NCBI GenBank assembly: GCA_041602035.1
Contig: JBFIHA010000012.1
Location: 1 to 64,000, forward strand
Length of the DNA stretch: 64,000 nucleotides
Origin: JAOTVV01 sp041602035
GTDB lineage: Bacteria > Gemmatimonadota > Gemmatimonadetes > Gemmatimonadales > GWC2-71-9
Direction: 5' to 3'
In this document: piece after piece, positions 19,252 to 28,068 of the stretch
Layout: each line of letters starts with the position of its first letter
Position numbering within the stretch: position 1 is the stretch's first letter
Program-made: the position numbers and the translations under genes
The notes under the pieces: model-generated
Databases searched by the model: none
What the model was told of the DNA's origin: nothing
What the model saw: only the letters and a program-made list of their open reading frames with translations

Positions 19252-21144
19252 ATGATCACCTGCCGGCTCCTCGGACCCGTCGAGATCGGCGTCGACGGCG
19301 GCGCGCCGCCCGCCGAGTTGCTGTGGCGCAAGAATCTAGGCTTGCTCGTCTACCTCGCCCGCTCCCCTCGGCATTCGCGTACCCGCGATCACCTGACCGG
19401 TCTCTTGTGGGCCGACAAGCCCGATCAGGCAGCCCGTCACTCGCTGCGCGAGGCGATCCGCGTGCTGCGCAAGTGTCTGGGCGACGACGGGCTCGTGACC
19501 GATCACGATCAGGTCCGGCTCAACCCCAGCCATGTCCAGCTCGATCTGGTCGAGTTCGAGCGGCATGAGCGATCGGGCAATTGGGACATGGCCGCGGCCG
19601 TCGTGGCCGGGGGGTTCATGGAAGGGTTCGGCATTCCGGACGCGTCGGGCTTCGAGGACTGGCTCGAGGCCGAACGCGGACACTGGCAGGGCCGCTGCGC
19701 GCGTGCGCTCTCGCACCGCGCCGACGATCTATCGAAACACGGCGAGCTGCAGGCCGCGGTTGAGGTGGCGGCGCGGGCCCTGACCATCGATCCCGCGTCC
19801 GAGGCGGCGGCGCGGACGGCCATGCGGACGTCGGCCCTGCTCGGCGACCGGGCCGCGGCGCTCGCCTGGTACGATCGGTTACGGCGGCACTTGGACCAAC
19901 TCGGTAGCGCGCCCGAGCGGGAGACCGCCGAGTTGGCGGAGCGGGTGCGGAGCGAGCGGCAGTGGCACTTGGCCGACTCCGTTCCGGTGGAGCCTGCGGG
20001 CGGCGCCGAGTCGCGCCGCGCGCCCCTGGTGGGACGGGAGACGGAGCTGGCGCGGTTGGTGGAGGCCTTGGAGGGATGCATATCGGAGGCGACGCCCGCC
20101 GTCGGCGTCATCGTGGCCGCACCGGGACTGGGCAAGTCGCGCCTCGCTGACGAGGTGATGGCCCGGGCCCGCCTGGCCGGCGCGGCGGTCGCCGGGGTAC
20201 GGTGCGTCGAAGCCGATCTCGATCAGCCGTGGAGCGGCACGCTCGGGTTCGCGCGGGGCGGCCTGCTCGAGGCACGTGGTCTGGCTGCGGCGTCCCCACG
20301 CGCGCTGGGCGCCTTCGCCAAGGAGATCACCGAGTGGCAGGACCGGTTCGGCAGTGGGGTAACCGACACGATCTCACCGGGCGCCGCGCTCACCGAGGTG
20401 CTGCGCGCAATCGCGCTGGAACAACCGGTGGCCGTGCTGATCGACGACGCCCAGTGGTTCGACGCTGAGTCGATGGGGGCCGCGATCGCGACCGTGCGTG
20501 ACCTGACGGGAACACCGGTATTCCTCCTGGTCGCGACCCAGGCCGAACCCTCACGTCCCGAGCTGGACGACCTGCGCTCGAGATTGGGACGCGACGTCGC
20601 GGGGACGACGTGCACGCTGGCCCCGCTCGACACCGCCGCGCTCCGGCGGCTCACCGCGTGGGCGATGCCCCAGTACACCGAGGAGCAGATAGACCGGCTC
20701 ACTCGGCGGCTCGAGGCCGACACCGCCGGCTTCCCGCTCCTCGCCATGGAGCTGCTACACGCGCTGGCGCTCGGCATGGACCTGGGGCGCGTGGCCGGCG
20801 CGTGGCCTTCCCCGCTCCACACGCTCGACTCCTCACTGCCGTCCGACCTGCCGGACAGCATTGTGGCCGCGATACGTGTGGGGTTCCGGCGGCTCAGCCC
20901 CGACGCACAGCAGGTGCTTGCGGCCGCTGCCGTGCTGGGCGACCGTGTGGCGCCGGCCGGGCTCGAGAAGGCCACGCAGGTATCCGGCAAGGCGCTCGAG
21001 GCGGCGCTCGACGAGCTGGAGTGGCAACGATGGCTCGCGGCCGAGCCGCGCGGCTACGCGTTCGTCGCCGCGATCGCGCGCCACGTCGTCGCTGAGGACA
21101 TGATCACCGAAGGTCAGCGACAGCGGTTTCTCGCCGCGCGGTGA
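19252..21144 (+). CDS. BTAD (SARP-like) transcriptional regulator with AAA ATPase domain
   Basis: Regulator of 630 aa. Residues 1-100 form an OmpR-like winged helix (ITCRLLGPVEIGVDG, RDHLTGLLWADK, HSLREAIRVLR). Residues about 105-245 form the bacterial transcriptional activator domain. A LuxR/MalT-type STAND ATPase follows, with a Walker A-like APGLGKS and Walker B AVLIDDAQWFD. It stops soon after the ATPase and lacks the C-terminal TPR block of full AfsR proteins. The ATG at 19252 is chosen from the domain start and the promoter spacing. The next gene, a TonB receptor, starts 19 bases downstream, so this regulator probably controls its own operon. Confidence 0.85.
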   Translation: MITCRLLGPVEIGVDGGAPPAELLWRKNLGLLVYLARSPRHSRTRDHLTGLLWADKPDQAARHSLREAIRVLRKCLGDDGLVTDHDQVRLNPSHVQLDLVEFERHERSGNWDMAAAVVAGGFMEGFGIPDASGFEDWLEAERGHWQGRCARALSHRADDLSKHGELQAAVEVAARALTIDPASEAAARTAMRTSALLGDRAAALAWYDRLRRHLDQLGSAPERETAELAERVRSERQWHLADSVPVEPAGGAESRRAPLVGRETELARLVEALEGCISEATPAVGVIVAAPGLGKSRLADEVMARARLAGAAVAGVRCVEADLDQPWSGTLGFARGGLLEARGLAAASPRALGAFAKEITEWQDRFGSGVTDTISPGAALTEVLRAIALEQPVAVLIDDAQWFDAESMGAAIATVRDLTGTPVFLLVATQAEPSRPELDDLRSRLGRDVAGTTCTLAPLDTAALRRLTAWAMPQYTEEQIDRLTRRLEADTAGFPLLAMELLHALALGMDLGRVAGAWPSPLHTLDSSLPSDLPDSIVAAIRVGFRRLSPDAQQVLAAAAVLGDRVAPAGLEKATQVSGKALEAALDELEWQRWLAAEPRGYAFVAAIARHVVAEDMITEGQRQRFLAAR

Positions 21145-21163
21145 GGTGGGAGGAGATGATTCC

Positions 21164-23821
21164 ATGACGGCAGCGTCACCCGGGATTCGATTGACCGTCG
21201 CCCTGCTGGGGTGCGTCACGGTCTTGTGGGTACCGCTCCGAGCCCAGGACGCGACGCTCGCCGGCATCATAACCGATTCCGTCACGGGAGCGGTGGTGCA
21301 GGGCGCGCGCGTCGACGTGATCGCCAGGGAGCGTGCGGTGGCCCGCGCGGTGACCGACATCCACGGAGCATTCACTCTCACGTTCGGCGCCGGGACGTAC
21401 ACGGTGGTAGTCGCACGCCTCGATTACCGGCCGGTGCGACTCGACGGGATCACCATCGCCGCGGGCTCCACTCGGCGGCTCACCGTGCGCCTGGTGCCGC
21501 AGGCATACGTGATCAATCCAGTCGTGGTATCGGCATCGCGCGCCGAAGAGAAGGCACTCGATGCGCCCGCGTCGGTCACGGTGGTAGACGAGCGCTCCAT
21601 CGCGGAGCGGCCGGGGCTCACCCCGATCGACCACGTGTACGGCACGCCGGGGGTGGACGTGGCGACCACCGGCATCCTGGCGCACGAGGTCGTGTCCCGC
21701 GGGTTCAACAACGTGTCGTCGGGTGCGTTGCTGGTGCTCACCGACGGGCGCTACGCCTCGGTGCCGTCGCTCCGGATCAACGTGTTCAGCTTCATCCCGC
21801 TCACCGACGACGACATCGAGCGCATCGAGATGGTGCGCGGACCGGGGTCCGCGCTCTACGGTCCCAACTCGTCGAACGGCGTGCTGCACGTGCTGAGCCG
21901 CTCGCCGTTTGCGTCCCGTCCGGCCACGCTCACGCTCACCGGGGGCGAGCGCGGCATGCTGCACGGGCAGCTCCGCGTGGCGCAGTCGCTGAGCCGGCGC
22001 GTGGCGCTCAAGCTCTCGGCACAGTACCTCCGCGCCCGCGATTGGCCGTACGTGGATCCCGACGAGCAGTCGGCGCGCCTGTTGGCCATCGGCACCGGCG
22101 CGGATCCGGACACCCTGTTGATCGGAAAGCGCGACACCACGGTGGAGCGCGTGGGCGGCGAGGCGCGGATCGACTGGCGGCCCGGCACCGAGACGACGGT
22201 CACCGCGGCCGTCGGCATCAACGGCGCGCTCCGCCACATCGAGCTGACCCCGCTCGGCGCGGCCCAGCTCGACGACTGGCGCTCCGCCTACGGCCAGATC
22301 CGCGTGCGGCACGGACGGCTGTTCGGGCAGGCGTTCATCAATACGAGCGGCTCGGGCGATACGTATCTGCTCCGGACCGGTGTGCCCATCACCGATCAGT
22401 CGCGCATGATCGTGGCACAGCTTCAGCATGGGAGCGTCGTGGGGTCGCGTCTCAACCTCACCTACGGGCTCGACCTCCAGCGCACGGAGCCGCGCACCGA
22501 GGGCACCATCACGGGCAGGAACGAGGACGACGACACGATCGACGAGGCGGGTGGGTATCTCCACGCCGACGTGCAGCTGACTCCGATGCTCCGCGCCGTC
22601 GCCGCCGCGCGGGTGGACTACCACAACCGGCTGACCGACCTGGTGTTCTCGCCACGGGCAGCGCTCGTGCTGCAGCCGAAGGAATCCCACACGTTCCGGC
22701 TCACATACAACCGTGCGTTCAGCACGCCCAACACCAACAACCTGTTTCTCGACCTGATCGCCGGTGTGCTTCCCACCCCTGTCCCGATCCCGGTGCGGCT
22801 GGTGGGCGTACCCAAGGACGGCTTCAGCTTTCGGCACGACTGCGACGGCGGGCTGTGCATGCGGTCGCCCTACACGCCCGGCGCGCTCGGCGGCGACACC
22901 GCGTATCTCCCGCTCGACGTGACGCTGTTGTGGCCCATGCTGGTGGATTCGCTGCGAAACCGTGGCATCGACCTCTCGGCGGTGACCCCGCCCACCGGAG
23001 CCGACGTCGCAACAGCGTTGGGCAGGCTGGACATCGGCACCGGCACGTTCGGGCCAGTAACTGACGCGCGCGACATCCCGCCGCTCCGGCCCACCATCGA
23101 CAACGTGATCGAGCTGGGCTACCGCGGAGTGCTTGGAGACCGTGTGTCACTCGGCGTCGACGTGTATAAGGCCTGGAAGAACGACTTCCAGGGCGCCGAG
23201 CGCGTCGAGACCCCGAACGCGTTCTTCGATCCGGTCTCGTTGGCGGCGTATCTCGCGAACTTCATGTCGGCAGACTCAGCGCAATTCATCGCCGGACTCG
23301 TGGGCCAGGTACCGGCCGGCACCGTGACGCCGGTGGAAGCGCGCGATCCGTGGGACGTACTGGTGTCGTACCGCAACTTCGGCGAGGCGAGCTACTGGGG
23401 CGCGGACCTGGACGTGGGCGCGATCCTCACACCCACGATTGCCGTGCAGGGCACGTACTCGTGGACCAGCAAAGACATGTTCGCGCTGGCCGACCCGGCG
23501 GGGCAGGTGGACAGTCTGCCACTCAACGCACCGGCCAATCGCGCCTCGGGCACGGTGCTGTTCCGCCACGACGGCTGGGGGGTCAACGCGCAGGTGCGCT
23601 TTCGCTGGGTGGACGGCTTTCCCGTCCGCTCCGGCGTGTACGTCGGTGACGTATCGGGATATGCGGTCGTGGACGCGCTGGTCGGCTATCGGCTCCCGTT
23701 CGCGCCGACGGTGACAGTCACCATGAACGCGCTCAACCTGACCGACAACGCCCACCGGGAGTTCGTGGGCGCACCCCGGATCGGGCGGCTGGTGACGGGG
23801 AGTGTCCGGGCGGAATTCTGA
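21164..23821 (+). CDS. TonB-dependent receptor with carboxypeptidase-regulatory-like N-terminus
   Basis: Outer-membrane receptor of 885 aa. The signal peptide ends near PLRAQDATL. A carboxypeptidase-regulatory-like beta domain follows (LAGIITDSVTGAVVQGARVD), then the plug with VVSASRAEEKALDAPASVTV, SRGFNNVSSGALLVLTDGR and ERIEMVRGPGSALYGPNSSN. The barrel runs to GRLVTGSVRAEF, ending in an aromatic residue as expected for BAM insertion. The ATG at 21164 has a GGGAGGAGA site upstream. The DGR/GPNSSNGV plug version is common in uncharacterised Bacteroidota and Gemmatimonadota receptors; ligand unknown. Co-transcribed with the BTAD-ATPase regulator. Confidence 0.88.
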   Translation: MTAASPGIRLTVALLGCVTVLWVPLRAQDATLAGIITDSVTGAVVQGARVDVIARERAVARAVTDIHGAFTLTFGAGTYTVVVARLDYRPVRLDGITIAAGSTRRLTVRLVPQAYVINPVVVSASRAEEKALDAPASVTVVDERSIAERPGLTPIDHVYGTPGVDVATTGILAHEVVSRGFNNVSSGALLVLTDGRYASVPSLRINVFSFIPLTDDDIERIEMVRGPGSALYGPNSSNGVLHVLSRSPFASRPATLTLTGGERGMLHGQLRVAQSLSRRVALKLSAQYLRARDWPYVDPDEQSARLLAIGTGADPDTLLIGKRDTTVERVGGEARIDWRPGTETTVTAAVGINGALRHIELTPLGAAQLDDWRSAYGQIRVRHGRLFGQAFINTSGSGDTYLLRTGVPITDQSRMIVAQLQHGSVVGSRLNLTYGLDLQRTEPRTEGTITGRNEDDDTIDEAGGYLHADVQLTPMLRAVAAARVDYHNRLTDLVFSPRAALVLQPKESHTFRLTYNRAFSTPNTNNLFLDLIAGVLPTPVPIPVRLVGVPKDGFSFRHDCDGGLCMRSPYTPGALGGDTAYLPLDVTLLWPMLVDSLRNRGIDLSAVTPPTGADVATALGRLDIGTGTFGPVTDARDIPPLRPTIDNVIELGYRGVLGDRVSLGVDVYKAWKNDFQGAERVETPNAFFDPVSLAAYLANFMSADSAQFIAGLVGQVPAGTVTPVEARDPWDVLVSYRNFGEASYWGADLDVGAILTPTIAVQGTYSWTSKDMFALADPAGQVDSLPLNAPANRASGTVLFRHDGWGVNAQVRFRWVDGFPVRSGVYVGDVSGYAVVDALVGYRLPFAPTVTVTMNALNLTDNAHREFVGAPRIGRLVTGSVRAEF

Positions 23822-23830
23822 ATGGGTGGC

Positions 23831-24000
23831 TGTGTGCTGTGAGCTGTGAGTTGTGAGTTGTCACTGGTGCTCGAGTGGACGTGCTCGCCGGGGCGCGTAC
23901 CTCGTAGTCGGGGCGGCCTACTCGTACCCATGGGCGTCGCGGAGGAGGGCACGTCTGCGAGATCACTGGTGGTGTACGCTGCACGCTGTACGCTGCGCGC
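23831..24000. repeat. Two heptamer tandem arrays between convergent genes
   Basis: The 198-base gap between the TonB receptor and the DUF819 gene has no coding sign. It holds five 7-base units of the type TGTGAGT at 23831-23865 and four units alternating TGTACGC/TGCACGC at 23973-24000. Between them no structure was recognised. Confidence 0.7.
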
Positions 24001-24019
24001 CGAACACACTACCGCGCTG

Positions 24020-25189
24020 TCACACCATCAGCTGGCAGAGGTACGCCGTAGCCACCCCCAGGTAATTGCCCAGCGCGTAGCCGATCAGCGCCAACATGAT
24101 CGAGATCGGCACCAGCTCTTCGCGGTGGTATCCCGCCGCGACCGGTGCCGAGGCGGCCCCGCCCACCGCGGCCACGCTGGCGGTGGCAGCCATGCTCACG
24201 TCGATCCGGAACAGCCGCGCGCCGATCACGACGAAAATCAAGTGCACGGTGATGCACATGAAGCCGGCTACTAGGAACCACTGCGCGCCGCCGATTTTGG
24301 TGAGATCCGCCTGCGCGCCGAGCATGGTCATGTAGATGTACACCAGCCCCATGGCGAGTGGCTCGGTGCCGGGCACGTTCTTGAGTCGAGTCGCCGAGAG
24401 CCCGATGCCGAACGTCGTCACCAGCAGGATGGCCCAGGTGTTCTGGGTGAAGACGGGATCGATGACCGGAAACACGGCGGCCAGTTGGTTGGCCGCGAAG
24501 ATGGCCGTGAACCCGAAGCCCATCAGCACCAGCACGTCACGGAAGTGCACCTCGTGTGACTTCTTCTCGATCTCCGCATCGGCCTGGGCGATGTGGTCGA
24601 TCTGCTCCTGCGACACGCCGGTGAAGCGGTTGAACCATTTCGCCCAGCGCTTGCACGTGAGGATGAGCGGGAAATAGAGCACGTAGACGAAGTTGTCCAC
24701 CAGCACCACCATGCCCACCATCTCACCCGGCGTGTCGAGGCTTTCGGCCACGGCGGCCAGGTTGCCGGTGCCGCCGATCCAGCTGCCGGCCAGCGCACCG
24801 TAGCCGCGCCACGTGTCGGGCGGCAGGCCCTCACGGAAGAGGAAGAACGAGATCACCGCACCGATCACGATCCCGAACGCGCCAAGCACCAGCACGCCCG
24901 CGCCGCGCCACGCCACCCTGAGCGACTGTCGGATGTTGATGTCCAGCAGCATCAGCACGATGAACATCGGCACCGCGAACGACCGGAACGTGGTGTAGAT
25001 CGGGGTGGAGCGCGGGATGACGTTGAGATTGGACAGGAAGATCGGTGTCAGGAAGATCCAGATGATGGCGGGCAGGATATTGAAGATCTTCCACTTGGTG
25101 CGCTTCTCGAGCCAGATGAACAGGACCGGGATCATGGTGATCACGGCCATGACACCGATCATCTCGTTGAACAACGGCTCCGAGTTCAT
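24020..25189 (-). CDS. DUF819 family membrane protein
   Basis: Integral membrane protein of 389 aa with about ten hydrophobic helices. The DUF819 family hallmarks include the N-terminal block LPAIIWIFLTPIFLSNLNVI, the glycine-rich GSWIGGTGNLAAVAESL and a second inverted-like repeat ATASVAAVGGAASAPVAAGY. The two glycine-rich hairpins in similar positions suggest an inverted-repeat transporter fold. Substrate is not known for the family. It starts 37 bases after the glnS stop and is likely in one operon with it. Confidence 0.85.
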   Translation of the reverse strand: MNSEPLFNEMIGVMAVITMIPVLFIWLEKRTKWKIFNILPAIIWIFLTPIFLSNLNVIPRSTPIYTTFRSFAVPMFIVLMLLDINIRQSLRVAWRGAGVLVLGAFGIVIGAVISFFLFREGLPPDTWRGYGALAGSWIGGTGNLAAVAESLDTPGEMVGMVVLVDNFVYVLYFPLILTCKRWAKWFNRFTGVSQEQIDHIAQADAEIEKKSHEVHFRDVLVLMGFGFTAIFAANQLAAVFPVIDPVFTQNTWAILLVTTFGIGLSATRLKNVPGTEPLAMGLVYIYMTMLGAQADLTKIGGAQWFLVAGFMCITVHLIFVVIGARLFRIDVSMAATASVAAVGGAASAPVAAGYHREELVPISIMLALIGYALGNYLGVATAYLCQLMV

Positions 25190-25226
25190 TGACGCTCCGG
25201 GGTCGGGAGGAGGAACGGGCTCCGAG

Positions 25227-26930
25227 TCACTGCTTGGCGGCGATCTTGGCCCAGGTGTCGCGGAGGGTGACGGTCCGGTTGTAGACCAGGTGGCCGGGCT
25301 TCGAGTCCACCGGATCGCTCATGAAGTAGCCCTGGCGCTCGAACTGGTACTGAGTGCCCGGCGGGTCGTTTGCCACGCTGGGCTCGATGCGGCTCCCGGT
25401 GAGCACCACCAGCGACTCGGGGTTCAGGTTGCTGGTGAAGTCCGGGCCTTTGTCCACCTCGTCCGGATCCGGCACGCGGAACAGCCGGTCGTACAGCCGC
25501 ACCTCGCAGGGGAGCGACTCGGCGGCGGACACCCAGTGGATCGTGCCCTTTACCTTGCGGCCGTCCGGCGCGTCGCCGCCGCGCGTGGCCGGATCGTACG
25601 TGCACAGAAGCTCGGTCACCTCACCGGTCTTCGGATCCTTGACCACGTCCGTACACGTGATGAAGTAGCCGTAGCGCAGCCGCACTTCGCGTCCCGGCGC
25701 CAGGCGGAAGAACTTCTTGGGCGGATCTTCCATAAAATCGTCGCGCTCGATGTAGAGCGTGCGTGAGAACGGGATCGTCCGCGATCCGTCCTTCGGCACG
25801 TCGTGCGGCCAGTAGGGCGCGTCGAGTTGTTCGGTTTTGCTTTCGGGATAATTAGTGATCGTGACCTTGAGCGGCTTGAACACGCACAGTACGCGCGGCG
25901 CCCGGGTGTTCAGGTCGTCCCGTACGCAGTATTCCAGCTTCTCGATATCCACTCGGCTGTCGGTCTTGGCCACGCCCACCAGGTCGCAGAAGCTCCTGAT
26001 CGCCTCCGGCGTCACCCCTCGGCGCCGGAGGCCTGCGATCGTCGGCATCCGTGGATCGTCCCAGCCCGACACGTGCCCGCGCTCGACCAACTGGATCAGC
26101 TTGCGCTTGGAGAGCACCGTGTAGTCCAGGTTGAGCCTGGCGAACTCGGTCTGCTCGGTGCGGGGGTGTGCGAACCCGGCGGCATCCAGCACCCACTCGT
26201 ACAGCGCGTTGTTGTCCTTGAACTCCAGCGTGCAGAGCGAGTGGGTGATGTCCTCGATCGCGTCCGAGAGGCAGTGGGTGAAGTCGTATAGCGGATAGAT
26301 GCACCACGCGTCTTCCTGGCGGTAGTGGCTCGCGTGGCGGATGCGGTACAGGATCGGATCGCGCATCAGCATGTTGGGATGGGCCATGTCGATCTTGGCC
26401 CGGAGCACGTGGGTGCCGTCGGCGAACTCGCCAGCCCGCATGCGGCGAAACAGGTCCAAGTTCTCCTTCGCGGAGCGCATGCGGTGCGGGCTGTCCCGCC
26501 CCGCCTGGGTCACCGTGCCGCGGTACTCGCGGATCTCGTCCTCGCTCAGGGAATCGACGTAGGCGTTTCCATCCTGGATCAGCTTTTCGGCGTACTGGTA
26601 CAGCTGCTCGAAGTAGTCGGAGGCGAAGTACAGGTGCTCACCCCAGTCGAAGCCGAGCCAGCGCACGTCCTCCTGGATGGAACGCACGTACTTCATGTCC
26701 TCCGTTTCGGGGTTGGTGTCGTCGAACCGGAGGTGACAGATGCCGTTGTGCTCCTTGGCCAGCCCGAAGTTCAAACAGCACGACTTGGCGTGGCCGATAT
26801 GGAGGTAGCCGTTCGGTTCAGGCGGGAACCGGGTTTCCACCCGACCGCCATATTTGCCGCTCTCCTGGTCGCGCTCGACCATGGCGCGGATGAAGTCGCG
26901 GCCCTGGGGGCGCGGGGTGTCGGGCGGCAT
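25227..26930 (-). CDS. glnS: Glutaminyl-tRNA synthetase
   Basis: Class I synthetase of 567 aa. HIGH is at residues 44-47 in PPEPNGYLHIGHAKS, and the KMSKS-equivalent is VLSKRKL. The GlnRS-specific FDDTNPE and WGVHLYFASDYFEQ-type segment (WGEHLYFASDYFEQ) is present, followed by the two beta-barrel anticodon domains. The ATG at 26930 fits the family start; the frame stays open to 27155 but that part has no homology. Presence of GlnRS implies direct charging of tRNA-Gln, at least in part, instead of only the GatCAB route. Confidence 0.96.
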   Translation of the reverse strand: MPPDTPRPQGRDFIRAMVERDQESGKYGGRVETRFPPEPNGYLHIGHAKSCCLNFGLAKEHNGICHLRFDDTNPETEDMKYVRSIQEDVRWLGFDWGEHLYFASDYFEQLYQYAEKLIQDGNAYVDSLSEDEIREYRGTVTQAGRDSPHRMRSAKENLDLFRRMRAGEFADGTHVLRAKIDMAHPNMLMRDPILYRIRHASHYRQEDAWCIYPLYDFTHCLSDAIEDITHSLCTLEFKDNNALYEWVLDAAGFAHPRTEQTEFARLNLDYTVLSKRKLIQLVERGHVSGWDDPRMPTIAGLRRRGVTPEAIRSFCDLVGVAKTDSRVDIEKLEYCVRDDLNTRAPRVLCVFKPLKVTITNYPESKTEQLDAPYWPHDVPKDGSRTIPFSRTLYIERDDFMEDPPKKFFRLAPGREVRLRYGYFITCTDVVKDPKTGEVTELLCTYDPATRGGDAPDGRKVKGTIHWVSAAESLPCEVRLYDRLFRVPDPDEVDKGPDFTSNLNPESLVVLTGSRIEPSVANDPPGTQYQFERQGYFMSDPVDSKPGHLVYNRTVTLRDTWAKIAAKQ

Positions 26931-27170
26931 CTTGGATTTGGTGGTGCCCACTCGTGGTGCTCCGTGCGTGCGCTGGGGTTGTGCGCGGCGTTCTGGCCGA
27001 GTTGGCGCGGAACGCCCGTAAAGGTAGCAGGGAGGGCGGGTTGGGGCGGAGTCGCCTCGAGCCAGACCCACAGTGGTACGAGTTACGGGTTGCCGCCTCC
27101 CGCTGTTCCCGCATATTGGCGGTTGACTGCGGGAGAGGTCGGCCGGAGCCGTCAAAGGACTGGGGGGACG

Positions 27171-27542
27171 ATGACGCGGGTGGCGTGGCTACGGGCGAGC
27201 TACTGGGCCGGCGCGATCGCCGACGTGCTGATCGGCGTGCTCACGCTGGTGCCCTCTCGCATGGGGCTGCCGGGGTTCCGCTACCCGATGGGACTGGCCG
27301 CCTCGTTGATGATCGCGTGGGCGGTGCTACTCCTTTGGGCTGACCGCAAGCCGGTCGAACGGCGCGGCGTGCTGCCGGTCACCGTACTGGTCATCCTTGG
27401 GCTGATGGCGAGCGGCATCTACAGCGTGGCGATCGGACTGTTCCCGGTCTCGCGAATCGCCCCTTCCACCGTCCTCGGCGTCGTGCTGATCGCGCTCATG
27501 CTGTTCAGCTACGTCAACGCGGCGGGTGCCGAACGTCCGTGA
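27171..27542 (+). CDS. Small membrane protein, four predicted helices
   Basis: Protein of 123 aa, not recognised. It has about four hydrophobic helices (ASYWAGAIADVLIGVLTLVP, a second around MGLAASLMIAWAVLLLW, LPVTVLVILGLMASGIYSVA, and APSTVLGVVLIALMLFSYV). A GGGGGG ribosome site precedes the ATG. It is divergent from glnS (240-base gap with no confident promoter) and converges with the NTF2-like gene 5 bases after its stop. Confidence 0.7.
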   Translation: MTRVAWLRASYWAGAIADVLIGVLTLVPSRMGLPGFRYPMGLAASLMIAWAVLLLWADRKPVERRGVLPVTVLVILGLMASGIYSVAIGLFPVSRIAPSTVLGVVLIALMLFSYVNAAGAERP

Positions 27543-27547
27543 TGCTC

Positions 27548-28003
27548 CTACCGCGACGGCATCGTCACCTTGGAGAAGTGATACTGCGCGATCTTCCAGC
27601 GCCCGCCGTCTCGGACCCGCGTCTCGGAGTAACGCCAGGATCCGGTTTCCGCCTCACCGCCCGGCAGCGTGAGCGTGCCGTCCAGGTAGGCGACGGCGAT
27701 CGCCACGTCGCCCAGCACTTTGACGTCGGGCGCGCGGAGCGTGAAGCTCGCGCGGAAGCCGGCCTCGTAGGCGGCCTGGAGCGCGGCCGGATTGAACCCC
27801 CTCACCAGCAGCGCCCCCCCAAACAGGAAGCCTCGCGTGTCTGCGGTGTAGAACTGCGCGAGCCCTTCGAAATCGCCGGCGCTCCACGCGGCCAGTGTCT
27901 CGGTCATGGCGGCGCGAACGTCGGCGTTCTGCGCTTGGCCGGTCGCAGGCAAAACGAGGCTCGTGAGAACGATCGAGACGACCATCCAACGTGTCATGGA
28001 CAT
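27548..28003 (-). CDS. Exported NTF2-like (DUF4440/SnoaL-type) protein
   Basis: Protein of 151 aa with a signal peptide ending near ATGQAQNADV. The rest has the cone-shaped NTF2 layout: helix AAMTETLAAWSAGDFEGLAQ, strand region FYTADTRGFLFG, and end strands GSWRYSETRVRDGGRWKIAQ. These proteins are small ligand-binding or enzyme scaffolds; no specific activity can be assigned. The ATG at 28003 has a GGGAG site upstream; 27995-27997 is a second in-frame ATG. Confidence 0.75.
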   Translation of the reverse strand: MSMTRWMVVSIVLTSLVLPATGQAQNADVRAAMTETLAAWSAGDFEGLAQFYTADTRGFLFGGALLVRGFNPAALQAAYEAGFRASFTLRAPDVKVLGDVAIAVAYLDGTLTLPGGEAETGSWRYSETRVRDGGRWKIAQYHFSKVTMPSR

Positions 28004-28068
28004 GAGAGTGGCTCCCTTGCTCGTTACGGCAAAGCTGACGTGACCGGTCGCCGCTCGCCAGGTGCCGC

